DNA of 43,937 nucleotides from Bacillota bacterium (lineage in GTDB: Bacteria > Bacillota > Limnochordia > DUMW01): assembly GCA_012839765.1 (NCBI GenBank), contig DUMW01000042.1, forward strand, positions 1-43,937, read 5' to 3'. The notes under the pieces are model-generated. The model was not told the DNA's origin. It ran no database searches and worked only from the letters and a program-made list of their open reading frames with translations. Made by a program: the position numbers and the translations under genes. Below, piece after piece: positions 33,557 through 41,588 of this stretch. Numbering within the stretch: the first letter of the stretch is position 1; each line of letters opens with the position of its first letter.

Positions 33557-33907
33557 ATGTTAGAACGTGCCGAGGGTTTTTCTCTCATCGAAGTGCTGGT
33601 GGTGATTCTGCTCATCGGCATACTAGTACCGCCCCTGTATGGTGTTGTGGCGATGATGCATCGGGGGATGCAAGCTTCATCTGATTTAGCGGAAGCCTAC
33701 CGGATTGTCAGCAATGTGGTGGAGTACACCACAAGCCAAGGCAATACGCCCGGGCCGGATGTTCTGGCCAGGATCTCCGATAGATTTTCCGTGGAAATCG
33801 CTACTACCGATACGGACTTGCCAGGCCTTAAGGAAAGCACAGTTCGGGTCACTCAACAGGATAAGGAACTGGTGGTCTACACTTTCCTGTGGCTTTCTGC
33901 CGACTGA
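33557..33907 (+). CDS. Second type IV pilin-like pseudopilin
   Basis: About 116 residues with the prepilin signature GFSLIEVLVVILLIGILVPPLYGVV, again with a short leader ending in Gly and Glu+5. GGAGGT lies 6 nt ahead of ATG 33557. It follows the first pseudopilin by 4 nt, so the two are translated from one message and may pair in a fibre tip. The convergent DUF362 gene ends 2 nt further on. Which assembly machine they serve is unknown. Confidence 0.8.
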   Translation: MLERAEGFSLIEVLVVILLIGILVPPLYGVVAMMHRGMQASSDLAEAYRIVSNVVEYTTSQGNTPGPDVLARISDRFSVEIATTDTDLPGLKESTVRVTQQDKELVVYTFLWLSAD

Positions 33908-33908
33908 G

Positions 33909-34988
33909 CTACAGGGTATGCTCCTCAAGGAACTGGAGGATATCCAAAGCCTGGGGCGGACAGCCGGGCAGGTAGTGGCTGTGGCCTCGGGTACAGGAAC
34001 CAATGCCCAGTTCGTTTCCCTTCTGGCCTTTGTATCCTTGCCCAATTAAAATCTTTTTGCCCTGGGGCCAAGCCCCATGACGTTCTTCGTATCGTTTCAG
34101 GGCGTGGAGCAGACTGCCGTAGCATGCGGAGCAGGCATCCTTGGCTTCCACGTACCTAGCCAGCCTTTGATGTAGCCGGGTGGGTTTTGCCTCGGTCATC
34201 GGCCTTGGGGTTCCGAAGGAAGTCACCGTATACCTTTGGGTTCCCACCCCTAGTTCCGTTGCCAAGACGATATACTCGATTTCCGTCGGATCGTATCCAA
34301 GGAGCCTAGCTGCGTAGGCGTCGATGGCTACAGGATCGTGTCCGCAGATGATCCGGTCCATGTGCACCGGGTTGCCGCCTTCTTCGAAGGTGAGGTCCCC
34401 GGCCAAGGCGTCGACAATCACCAAATGCTGCGGCAGAACCTTATTTAGTACAGCGATGGGCCGATGCAAACCCAAGGTGTGGAAACGCCGTTTTTCCCGG
34501 TCGGGAATGCAACCCTTCATGTTCTTGAGGGCACAGGTGATTTTCGTCTGACAATGGGCCTTTAACACCGGGAGATTGATGAGGTAATCCACTTCCAAAG
34601 GTGAGACACAAACTTCCAGTTCCAGATCCTGGTAGGTCACTTTTCGGGTTTTGTCCTTCTTCAGATCCACCAAAGGGACTCCAAAACGCTTGCTGATTTC
34701 GGTATATCCGCATACTTTGAAGGCCCGTTCTGTATCGTCCCCTACCCAGGAGCTTTCCATGATGGTGATGTCCTTTATGCCAACGTCCTGGAGGAAAGCA
34801 ACCAACGCCGCCACTAGCCGAGGGTCAGTGGTCGCACCACTGTCGGCGGGTTTGGCCACCACCAGGTTGGGCTTGATACCTACCTTCATCGATGGGGTCA
34901 ACCTGGTGTGCAAAGACAGATTGAGTAGGACAAGGTAGAGTTGGTCCTTGATCTGGTCCATATTGTAATGAACGAGAATCTGTTCCAT
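33909..34988 (-). CDS. DUF362 family protein
   Basis: 359 residues. The N-terminal 290 residues match DUF362 (VGIKPNLVVAKPADSGATTDPRLVAALVAFL, INLPVLKAHCQTKITCALKNMKGCIPD, HDPVAIDAYAARLLGY). The C-terminus carries a Cys pair ACSACYG and later Cys residues in GIGSCTRGHSHYLPGCPP, which could bind a metal or Fe-S cluster. The family occurs in anaerobes and its reaction is unknown. GAGGAGGT precedes ATG 34988. Confidence 0.85.
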   Translation of the reverse strand: MEQILVHYNMDQIKDQLYLVLLNLSLHTRLTPSMKVGIKPNLVVAKPADSGATTDPRLVAALVAFLQDVGIKDITIMESSWVGDDTERAFKVCGYTEISKRFGVPLVDLKKDKTRKVTYQDLELEVCVSPLEVDYLINLPVLKAHCQTKITCALKNMKGCIPDREKRRFHTLGLHRPIAVLNKVLPQHLVIVDALAGDLTFEEGGNPVHMDRIICGHDPVAIDAYAARLLGYDPTEIEYIVLATELGVGTQRYTVTSFGTPRPMTEAKPTRLHQRLARYVEAKDACSACYGSLLHALKRYEERHGAWPQGKKILIGQGYKGQKGNELGIGSCTRGHSHYLPGCPPQALDILQFLEEHTL

Positions 34989-35247
34989 GGGATTACCTCC
35001 TCAAGACTCCAGTCTAATTCTAACAAAGGGCGGAAATTAGCGCAAATGATCGTGGAACCATCGAAGAATCTGTTGCCTTGGAAAAATAATTGGGAGTGAG
35101 GATAGAACAAGGTTTCCTAGGGTCAGGGACTGGGAGGACAGGGTCTTAAAGTGGGCAAGGACAGACATGGGGCACTCTTTCCCCAGGGGTTTGAATATGA
35201 TATAGTTATTGCATAGTTGTGGTTGTCAGACGAAGGGATGACGGTTA

Positions 35248-35979
35248 ATGAAAAAGGGTGTACGGATTGGGTTAGGGGGGGTGTTAATACTCGTTCTCCT
35301 GGTGGGGAACGTCTTTGCCGCCTTTCCCCGGCCTGTGGGCTTTGTGAATGATTATATCAATGTTATTGATCCGGAGAGTAAGAACGAGATGGAGGCCCTG
35401 GCCCGCAAAGTACGAGAGGAACAGGGCATCGAGATTGCCGTAGTCACCCTGGATTCTACCGAGGGGATGAGTATTGAGGAATACGCGGTGGAACTGTTTA
35501 ATGATTGGGGCATTGGTTCCAGTACCGAGGACAGTGGATTGTTGATGCTTCTGATCCTAGGGGAGGAGCAACGGGAGATTAGGGTGGAGGTGGGCTACCA
35601 ACTGGAGGGTATCTTGCCAGACGGTAAGGTAGGTGCCATTCTGGATCAATACGTCCTTCCCTATTTCTACGAAGGACAGTGGGGGCAAGGTCTGCTAACC
35701 GGAATGAAGGCCTATGTGGCCGAGCTTTCCGGAGAAGAATTTGAGTTAGCCGAGGAACGGGACAATGATTTCGTGAAGACAGTGGTGAGCTTTTTCATAC
35801 TCATGATGTTGCTAATGATCTTTGGTTCCCGTACGCCCTTTATCATGGGACCCGGGAGACGGAGCAGCCGAGGTTACGTACCGCCCACGCGCGGTCCCCG
35901 TGGCGGCGGTGGGTTCGGTGGGTTTGGCGGATTTGGCGGAGGTCGAAGCGGTGGTGGCGGAGCAAGCCGCAGATTCTAA
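35248..35979 (+). CDS. TPM domain-containing membrane protein
   Basis: 243 residues: signal peptide or anchor (1-25), then a TPM domain (GFVNDYINVIDPESKNEMEALARKVREEQGIEIAVVTLDST and GLLMLLILGEEQREIRVEVGYQLEGILPD), one membrane helix (about 170-188) and a Gly/Arg/Phe-rich tail (GGGGFGGFGGFGGGRSGGGG). Such proteins pair with LemA in many bacteria and may act as a membrane chaperone or phosphatase-like module. LemA starts 12 nt after the stop. In the 260 nt upstream, back to DUF362, I see only a TATAGT at 35201-35206 without a good -35. Confidence 0.9.
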   Translation: MKKGVRIGLGGVLILVLLVGNVFAAFPRPVGFVNDYINVIDPESKNEMEALARKVREEQGIEIAVVTLDSTEGMSIEEYAVELFNDWGIGSSTEDSGLLMLLILGEEQREIRVEVGYQLEGILPDGKVGAILDQYVLPYFYEGQWGQGLLTGMKAYVAELSGEEFELAEERDNDFVKTVVSFFILMMLLMIFGSRTPFIMGPGRRSSRGYVPPTRGPRGGGGFGGFGGFGGGRSGGGGASRRF

Positions 35980-35991
35980 GGAGGAATGATG

Positions 35992-36546
35992 GTGAAAAAA
36001 GGTCTCATTATTGCTGGTATTGTGGTATTACTATTGGTGATTGTGGTGATTGGTCAATACAACAGTCTGGTGAATCTGGAGACTGGTGTCGATGCCGCTT
36101 GGGCCCAGGTGGAAAACCAAATGCAACGCCGGGCGGATCTGATCCCGAACTTGGTGAACACAGTCAAGGGGTTTGCCAGCCACGAGCAGCAGATCTTCGA
36201 GGATATCGCCGCGGCGCGGAGTCGTTTGCTAAACGCTCAGACTCCGGAGGACCAGATGGAGGCCAATAACAGCCTCGATACGGCTTTGGGTCGGTTGTTA
36301 ATGGTGGTGGAAAACTATCCTACGCTGAAGGCCGATGCCAGCTTCATTCGTTTACAGGATGAGTTGGCAGGTACTGAAAACCGCATCGCCTATGCCCGGA
36401 AGGAATACAATGAAGCGGTGGAAAAATGGAACCGCAGTATTCGCCGCTTTCCTACGGTCTTGATTGCTCGTATGTTTGGTAAAGATCCGTATCCCTACTT
36501 CCAGGCTTCGGAACAGGCCAGGGAAGTGCCACAGGTGCAGTTTTAA
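35992..36546 (+). CDS. LemA family protein
   Basis: About 184 residues. One N-terminal membrane helix (KKGLIIAGIVVLLLVIVVIG) is followed by the LemA helical domain: YNSLVNLETGVDAAWAQVENQMQRRADLIPNLVNTVKGFASHEQQ, LLMVVENYPTLKAD, and LQDELAGTENRIAYARKEYNEAVEKWN. AAGGAGG (35978-35984) favours GTG 35992, with in-frame ATGs at 35986 and 35989 as alternatives. It is the second gene of a TPM-LemA operon. LemA proteins are membrane helical bundles of uncertain function. Confidence 0.93.
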   Translation: MKKGLIIAGIVVLLLVIVVIGQYNSLVNLETGVDAAWAQVENQMQRRADLIPNLVNTVKGFASHEQQIFEDIAAARSRLLNAQTPEDQMEANNSLDTALGRLLMVVENYPTLKADASFIRLQDELAGTENRIAYARKEYNEAVEKWNRSIRRFPTVLIARMFGKDPYPYFQASEQAREVPQVQF

Positions 36547-36558
36547 GGCTTGTATTCC

Positions 36559-36595
36559 AAGTCTAGGGGCACCATGGACGGTGTCCTCTAGACTT
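36559..36595 (+). terminator. Hairpin after lemA, probably terminating
   Basis: Arms starting AAGTCTAG and ending CTAGACTT pair over about 15 bp with one bulged T and a 6-nt loop. The sequence after it is pyrimidine-rich but has no U-run. Confidence 0.5.
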
Positions 36596-36644
36596 CTCCT
36601 CTCATTTCGAGTTTCCCACACATCAAGTTCAGGGAGAGTTCAAG

Positions 36645-37412
36645 ATGAAACTGGGGATTTGTTGCAATCCTGATCAAGCCCGTTTGGTGCAGGAGATAGG
36701 CTACGACTATGTGGAGTTGAATGTAGCAATGACCTTGTCCGGTGATTCAGACGATTTTGAACGACTGTACAAGCAGTTCCAGGATCTCGAGATTACAGTA
36801 GATGCCTTTAACTGCTTTATTCCCGGCAATCTAAAGCTAACCGGTCCGCAGCGGGATTTTGCGGCCATAGAGACGTACATAAACTTGGTGCTGCCACGGG
36901 CGAAGGCCCTGGGTGCAGAGTTGATTGTCTTTGGTAGCGGTCCTGCTCGATCCTATCCGGAAGGATTTCCTCCGGACCAAGCCTGGGAGCAAATCAAAGA
37001 GTTTCTGGTTATGGTTGCTCGTCAGGCCACTCTCAACGATTTGCATATCTGTGTCGAACCCCTACGGAGAAAAGAAGGCAACATCATTAACACCCTTCGG
37101 GAAGCCCATGCGCTACTTAAGGAATTGAACCAACCATCCCTGGGATTGACGCTGGACATCTGGCACATGATGGAGGAAGAAGAGCCCTTCGAGGTGATCA
37201 GCGAGATTGGCGATCTTTTGTACCATGTGCATGTGGCAGACTCCGGTCGACGGTACCCTGGGAGTGGTAGCTATGACTTTGCCTCCTTTTTTGCAGAGCT
37301 AAAGAGCATTGGTTATGACCGCCGGATTTCCTGTGAGTTTTCCGTGACCGATTTTCAAGAAGATGCCGCAAAGGCATATGCGTTTTTGAAGCAGATGATC
37401 AAGAGAATTTAG
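36645..37412 (+). CDS. Sugar phosphate isomerase/epimerase family TIM-barrel protein
   Basis: 255 residues. Motifs of the xylose isomerase-like (AP endonuclease 2) superfamily are present: YDYVELN at the second strand, LIVFGSGPARSYPEGF, HICVEPLRRKEGNIINT (metal-ligand Glu), LTLDIWHM (Asp and His) and VHVADSGRRYPG. It probably isomerises or epimerises a keto-sugar; the substrate cannot be inferred. GGGAGAG precedes ATG 36645. The PHP-domain gene follows after 48 nt on the same strand. Confidence 0.85.
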   Translation: MKLGICCNPDQARLVQEIGYDYVELNVAMTLSGDSDDFERLYKQFQDLEITVDAFNCFIPGNLKLTGPQRDFAAIETYINLVLPRAKALGAELIVFGSGPARSYPEGFPPDQAWEQIKEFLVMVARQATLNDLHICVEPLRRKEGNIINTLREAHALLKELNQPSLGLTLDIWHMMEEEEPFEVISEIGDLLYHVHVADSGRRYPGSGSYDFASFFAELKSIGYDRRISCEFSVTDFQEDAAKAYAFLKQMIKRI

Positions 37413-37460
37413 GAGGGTAAGTTCCGGTGGATGTACGAAGGCTTTCACCGGGCTATGTAG

Positions 37461-38201
37461 ATGAGATTGGGGAATTATCACAATCATACCGGTAATCTTG
37501 GTTTTTCCTATTGTGCCGATTCGGATCTCACTTTGGAATGGTATTTGGCTCAGGAGACGGAGTGGTCCCGTGTGGCCATTACGGATCACGGTTTTAACCT
37601 TGCCTTTCCAAATGAGATTGCCTGGGGTTTCAAATGGCACAAGGATCCTAGGTATTTTGAGGAGTATAGGGACTATAGACTGGAGAAGGTAGAGCGATAC
37701 TTGGAGATGCTATCCAAGCTGGATGGAGAATTCTTCCTGCCTGGAATCGAGATTGAGGTGACCAGTTGGGGAGATCTCACCATCGAAGAGCAGTACCTTC
37801 CCCATTTCCAGATCATACTAGGTGCAATTCATCACTTGTCGGGACAGACGGAAGAAGAGATTCTTGCTTCCTTTTGGCAGCAAATCAATGACCTGCTGCG
37901 CTATCCAGTGGATATTATTGCGCACCCCTTCCGGATCCTAGAGCGCAAACTCGGGGAGATTCCACTCCAGGTATTGGACAGGGTGGTGCAGCAAGTTACG
38001 GCGGCTGGCGTTGCACTGGAACTGAACTCTCACTATATTTGCTCTTGCGACGAATTGATGCTAAAACTTGTCTGTAAGTATGGTGGCAAGATAGCCATTG
38101 GGACCGATACGCATGCCAGGCGTGAATTGTTTGATGCGTCCTATCATTTGGGGCTGTTTGAACGACTAGGGATTGTTCAGGAGAATATTTTCGTTAAATA
38201 G
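37461..38201 (+). CDS. PHP domain phosphoesterase
   Basis: 246 residues. Metal-binding PHP motifs are visible: NYHNHTGN at the start, ITDHGF, GIEIEVTSW, HPFRI and the C-terminal GTDTHAR. The family includes histidinol phosphatases and DNA polymerase-associated phosphoesterases. ATG 37461 directly follows an in-frame TAG (37458-37460) and has no ribosome site. The good AGGAGG at 37411 points instead to GTG 37427, in another frame, or ATG 37431, in this frame but stopped by that TAG. A short leader ORF or a damaged start is possible. Confidence 0.82.
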   Translation: MRLGNYHNHTGNLGFSYCADSDLTLEWYLAQETEWSRVAITDHGFNLAFPNEIAWGFKWHKDPRYFEEYRDYRLEKVERYLEMLSKLDGEFFLPGIEIEVTSWGDLTIEEQYLPHFQIILGAIHHLSGQTEEEILASFWQQINDLLRYPVDIIAHPFRILERKLGEIPLQVLDRVVQQVTAAGVALELNSHYICSCDELMLKLVCKYGGKIAIGTDTHARRELFDASYHLGLFERLGIVQENIFVK

Positions 38202-38439
38202 TGCAGGTGGGAAACAGTGTTCTGGAAGGAGTTGGGCCGGAAGAGGAGAATATAGAACTATCCGTTTGGTTTTTCGCGTCGACCTCCAATAGCGCAAAAT
38301 CCCTGGGGGGTCGACGCGAATCAAGAAGGATGACAAAAACCATGAAAGGACTTAATCAAGCGGTTTTTCGACATCTGTCCATCTTAACGCATATCGAACA
38401 AGTGTTCTGGTTCTGTAGCAAAATCCCAGTGTAACGAGG
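38202..38439 (+). other. Probable CRISPR leader with inverted repeat
   Basis: This region lies directly before the first CRISPR repeat and contains no convincing gene. A perfect 12-bp inverted repeat, TTCGCGTCGACC (38273-38284) and GGTCGACGCGAA (38309-38320), sits about 120 nt upstream of that repeat. The position fits a CRISPR leader (inference). It supports reading the array on the + strand. Confidence 0.5.
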
Positions 38440-38535
38440 GTTTTGGATCTTCCTATCAGGGTTGGAAATTCCTCCATCAGGGGGATAGCCACGCGGGGCT
38501 CCTGCGTTTTGGATCTTCCTATCAGGGTTGGAAAC
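38440..38535 (+). CRISPR. CRISPR remnant: two repeats and one spacer
   Basis: Two identical 29-bp repeats at 38440-38468 and 38506-38534 start GTTTTGGATCTTCC and end CAGGGTTGGAAA, with C or T as a possible 30th base. They resemble the 30-nt repeats ending GGAATTGAAAC of thermophilic Clostridia. The single spacer, 38469-38505, is 37 nt and has no visible match in this window. No cas gene occurs in the window. The array ends abruptly against a group II intron fragment, so it is probably a relic. Confidence 0.85.
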
Positions 38536-38556
38536 GGAAATACCCGATCGTATAAT
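38528..38556 (+). promoter_or_regulatory. Promoter-like sequence across the CRISPR repeat end
   Basis: TTGGAA, inside the second CRISPR repeat at 38528-38533, and a perfect TATAAT at 38551-38556 are exactly 17 nt apart. It may be chance, but it would drive transcription into the intron remnant. Confidence 0.3.
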
Positions 38557-38576
38557 ACAATTGCTTTCCGTCGTTT

Positions 38577-39094
38577 TAGTTGACAGGCCATGGAAGCGGA
38601 AGTTTCTGGGGTTCAGCATGTACCACCGAAAGAGTGGGATGGGAATCAGGCTTGCCTCGGAGACCCTCAAACGGGCACAAAACCAAATACTGGAGATAAC
38701 CTCTCGGACCAAACCAGAAAGTATGACGGACCGTATTCGGAAGCTTAATTCCTATCTTAGCGGATGGCTAGGCTATTATGCGTTAGCCGAAACACCGAGC
38801 AAGTTCGAACTGCTCGAAGGCTGGATAAGACGAAGGCTAAGAATGTGTGTCTGGAAACGGAACCGCGTCCGAACCCGATACCGCGAATTGCGGGCCTTGG
38901 GTGTACCCGAATGGGCCGTACACAAACTGGCCAATGCCCGGAAAGGACACCGGCGCGTGTCTCAGATGCTAAGTATAGCCCTGGATAATCGATATTGGAG
39001 CAGCCAAGGGATGATGAGCTTCACCGAACGTTACCATCAAATTCGTCAAGCTTGGCAAACCGCCGTATACCGAACGGTACGTACGGTGGTGTGA
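38577..39094 (+). pseudogene. C-terminal part of a group II intron reverse transcriptase/maturase
   Basis: About 170 codons: DRPWKRKFLGFSMYHRKSG, the maturase (X) domain helices around MTDRIRKLNSYLSGWLGYYAL, and the DNA-binding end WIRRRLRMCVWK..RYRELRALGVPEW. The catalytic YADD domain and everything before it are absent. The open frame extends back to 38528 over the CRISPR repeat, but that part is not maturase sequence. It lies in the intron remnant and cannot be functional as a reverse transcriptase. Confidence 0.85.
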
Positions 39095-39128
39095 GAGGAC
39101 GGGGGCTTGCCGCCCCCTCCTACTCGAT
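38577..39128 (+). mobile_element. 5'-truncated group II intron (maturase end, domains V and VI)
   Basis: It contains the end of the intron-encoded maturase, then a domain V hairpin at 39060-39089 (CCGCCGTA/TACGGTGG outer stem, inner ACC-GAAC-GGT) and a domain VI hairpin at 39093-39125 whose GAG-AGGA arm pairs with TCCT-A-CTC, leaving A122 (position 39122) bulged as the branch-point adenosine. The intron would end in AT at 39127-39128. Domains I-IV and the reverse transcriptase half are missing, so it cannot splice on its own. The left break lies within about 40 nt of the second CRISPR repeat. Confidence 0.82.
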
Positions 39129-39153
39129 ACGAAATAGAGTTTCTGTCTTATAA

Positions 39154-39621
39154 TCAGTCAACTTGAGTCGTCAGGAATATGGGCAGTCCCATCTGCTCAA
39201 TCTGGTCTATGAGTTCCTCAAGTTCATCCATATGGCGATCCTCGTCGTTGAGAATCTGAACGAGGATATCCCGTGTCGCATGATCGCCAACTTCAGCGGC
39301 AAGCGCAATAGCATCGTTGTAAGCCTTGATTGCCATCTCCTCGGCAGCCCGGTCAAACTCTAATTGTTGGGGAACGTTCTCACCAATGTGGATTTTGCTC
39401 AGGTTGCTCACGATTGGTTTCCCGCCAAGGAACAGAATTCTACCGATCAGTATTTCAGCATGCTTCATTTCCTGTATTGACCGCTTTTCAAAACCCTCGT
39501 GCAACTTGCCGTAACCCCAGTCCTCACACATCTCGGCATGTACAATGTACTGGTTGATGGCCGCAAGTTCGTCGGCTAGCAGAGCATTCAACGTCTCGAT
39601 AAGCTTTGGATCTCCCTTCAC
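39154..39621 (-). CDS. bfr: Bacterioferritin
   Basis: 155 residues with the same length and numbering as E. coli Bfr. The ferroxidase ligands Glu18, Glu51, His54, Glu94, Glu127 and His130 are all present, with Tyr25; the haem ligand Met52 is in EMKHAE. It forms 24-meric iron-storage cages and oxidises Fe(II) with oxygen or peroxide. The start is GTG 39621 with AAAGGAGGT 6 nt upstream. A good promoter lies about 136 nt upstream; no clear Fur or PerR box is seen. Its 3' end is 25 nt from the group II intron end. Confidence 0.96.
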   Translation of the reverse strand: MKGDPKLIETLNALLADELAAINQYIVHAEMCEDWGYGKLHEGFEKRSIQEMKHAEILIGRILFLGGKPIVSNLSKIHIGENVPQQLEFDRAAEEMAIKAYNDAIALAAEVGDHATRDILVQILNDEDRHMDELEELIDQIEQMGLPIFLTTQVD

Positions 39622-39756
39622 AGTGGTACCTCCTTTTGCTTAGAGATTATGAGCAGGTTCGCTTAAGGTTGACCTTATGCTGGATTTGACACCGGTATTA
39701 CAGCATCCCACGACGATACTGGTGAATGTTTCCATGGTACAACGTCTTTACTAGTT

Positions 39757-39786
39757 ATGATAGAACAACATACCATATCTTGTCAA
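39757..39786 (-). promoter_or_regulatory. Promoter of bacterioferritin
   Basis: On the minus strand: perfect -35 TTGACA (39786-39781), 18-nt spacer, -10 TATCAT (39762-39757). It leaves a leader of about 135 nt before the start codon. Confidence 0.7.
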
Positions 39787-40369
39787 ATTGTACAGACCCT
39801 AGTCCTAGTTCACTGAGAATCTGTCTCGTCCGATAGTTCTTTAGCGAGAACTGTCAAGAGCACCTTAGTTAGCCAATGTGTATGGTTCAATCTATCGTGT
39901 GACCGCCAAATTGCCGGGGCCTGGGGTAACGGGGCAGGCACGGTAACCTTATTGTGCGGGACCAAATACGAGGTGTAAAGCACCACCAAATACTGCAAGA
40001 GATTCCTTTCCGAGGATACTAGTTCGACACGGGTAACTAGAAATTCCTGCTTTCTGTCTACAAACTTGGGAATATGCTCCGACTGGTGTGTTTGGACCAG
40101 GGCCGCTGGAATTGATGCGCTTCGTGGCGTTGCGTGCTCTGGATGCGGCGTGGAACTCGTTGAGGATGTATAGGTGTAGATGGTAGTGCACGACTATTGA
40201 GCCCAGAAAAGAACAACATGCAACCGTTACTCGTATGGACCCGGATAGAACCGTCAAACAGGAGATTGTGAAAAGGGGGCTGTGGGTGATAGACATTGCT
40301 GGAGAAAGTGCACTGGGGATTCCTCAGAATGACGTCCGCAGCCCCCGTGTAGTCGGTCCGTGTGAAGGA
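39787..40369. other. Gene-free stretch with a long-loop hairpin near the YchF-like gene end
   Basis: No reading frame here is protein-like. GGGGGCTG (40275-40282) and CAGCCCCC (40339-40346) can pair across a 56-nt loop. On the minus strand the stem ends in TTTT (40274-40271), which could make it a terminator for the YchF-like gene. Confidence 0.4.
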
Positions 40370-41407
40370 TTAGACGTTGAATCGAAAATGGATGATGTCT
40401 CCGTCTTGAACCAGGTATTCCTTTCCCTCCAGGCGGATGAGTCCGGCCTTACGAAGTTCCGCCATACTTTCTTTGGTGATGAAAGTATCGTAATTCACTA
40501 CTTCGGCGCGGATGAACCCCCGGGCGATGTCGGAGTGGATCTTTCCAGCGGCCGTCAAGGCTGTGTCTCCTTGGCGGACGGTCCAAGCCTTCACTTCGTC
40601 GTCTCCCACTGTGAAGAACGAGATAAGCTTCATACTGTCGTAGATCGTTTGGGCCAAAAGGTGGACGCTGGGTTGTTCAATTCCCGCGTCAGCCAGAAAA
40701 TCCGCCTGTTCTTCCGGCTCTAATTCGGCAATCTCCTTTTCCAGTTGGCCGCAGACCTTGATGAGGGGAATATTCAGGTCTTGGCACCATGTCACCAGTT
40801 CATCATCAGCTGGATCGTTGACATCTTCCACGTTTAGCACCACGATGAAACTCTTCATGGTCAGTAGTGCGTAGTTTCTTAGAATTGCTTCTTCATCTTC
40901 ATCAAAGGTGAGGTCGAAGAGCGGTTGTTCAGCCTCCAAGGCTTCCTTACAGCGATTCAACACCGGAAGTTCCCTTTCCCAAATGGCCCGCTTCTTGGGG
41001 TTCTTTTCCTCTCGCCCTCGGGTAATTCTGGTCTCTAACAGCTGCCAGTCGGCCAGGATAATCTCAGAGAAGACCTGCTTAGCATCGCGTAGGGGGGAGA
41101 TACTGCCCTCAACGTGAGGGACATGGGGTGCACTGAATTGGCGAACGATGTGGACGATGACGTCCATGTCCTGCAATTTATTGAAGATCTGGGATTGATT
41201 CTGGCTTGTCAGACCAGGATGATCCACGATCGTGATCTGGGCATAGGTAGTCTTTCGGGGATTAAAGATTTCGCTGAGGCGTTCCACCCGCGGGTCGTAA
41301 ACCTTGGTTACGGCCATATGCGAGGCTCCCTTGCCTTGCGCGGAAGCCATTGCTTCGAAGATTGTTGTTTTGCCCACTTGGGGTAGTCCTATTAGACCAA
41401 CTTGCAT
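40370..41407 (-). CDS. YchF/OLA1-like NTPase, diverged
   Basis: 345 residues. G1 is GLPQVGKTT at residues 7-15, G3 is DHPGL and the G4-like motif is NVED. A coiled-coil segment follows, then the C-terminal TGS-like DUF933 domain (FFTVGDDEVKAWTVRQGDTALTAAGKIHSDIARGFIRAEVVNY and DIIHFRFNV). Typical YchF has GLPNVGKST and NMSE and about 364 residues, so this is a diverged or second copy. YchF proteins bind ribosomes and hydrolyse ATP; this one probably does likewise. AGAGG lies about 12 nt before ATG 41407. Confidence 0.85.
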   Translation of the reverse strand: MQVGLIGLPQVGKTTIFEAMASAQGKGASHMAVTKVYDPRVERLSEIFNPRKTTYAQITIVDHPGLTSQNQSQIFNKLQDMDVIVHIVRQFSAPHVPHVEGSISPLRDAKQVFSEIILADWQLLETRITRGREEKNPKKRAIWERELPVLNRCKEALEAEQPLFDLTFDEDEEAILRNYALLTMKSFIVVLNVEDVNDPADDELVTWCQDLNIPLIKVCGQLEKEIAELEPEEQADFLADAGIEQPSVHLLAQTIYDSMKLISFFTVGDDEVKAWTVRQGDTALTAAGKIHSDIARGFIRAEVVNYDTFITKESMAELRKAGLIRLEGKEYLVQDGDIIHFRFNV

Positions 41408-41588
41408 GTGCTCAAGAACCTCTTTTCCTTGGAAGATAACACTAGATATCTTAGCACAAGAGACGTGGCTTTGCTATCCCAGCGATGCCTACGCTCGGTG
41501 ATGGGAAATCATTGCTAACATTGATTGGTTTCCGTCGGGGGAAAATGTAACTGAAGACAGTTTGGACAAAAGGAGGTGCACAATCCCC

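Noticed and set aside
38352-38591. Reverse-strand open frame with a repeated peptide FPTLIGRSKT
   Set aside because: The peptide repeat is only the translation of the two CRISPR repeats.
38528-39094. CRISPR-associated reverse transcriptase linked to adaptation
   Set aside because: The protein is the maturase end of a group II intron followed by domains V and VI; the reverse transcriptase active site and cas1 are absent.
39949-40296. Reverse-strand 115-residue open frame
   Set aside because: No ribosome site or motif; it lies in a gene-free interval with random-looking sequence.
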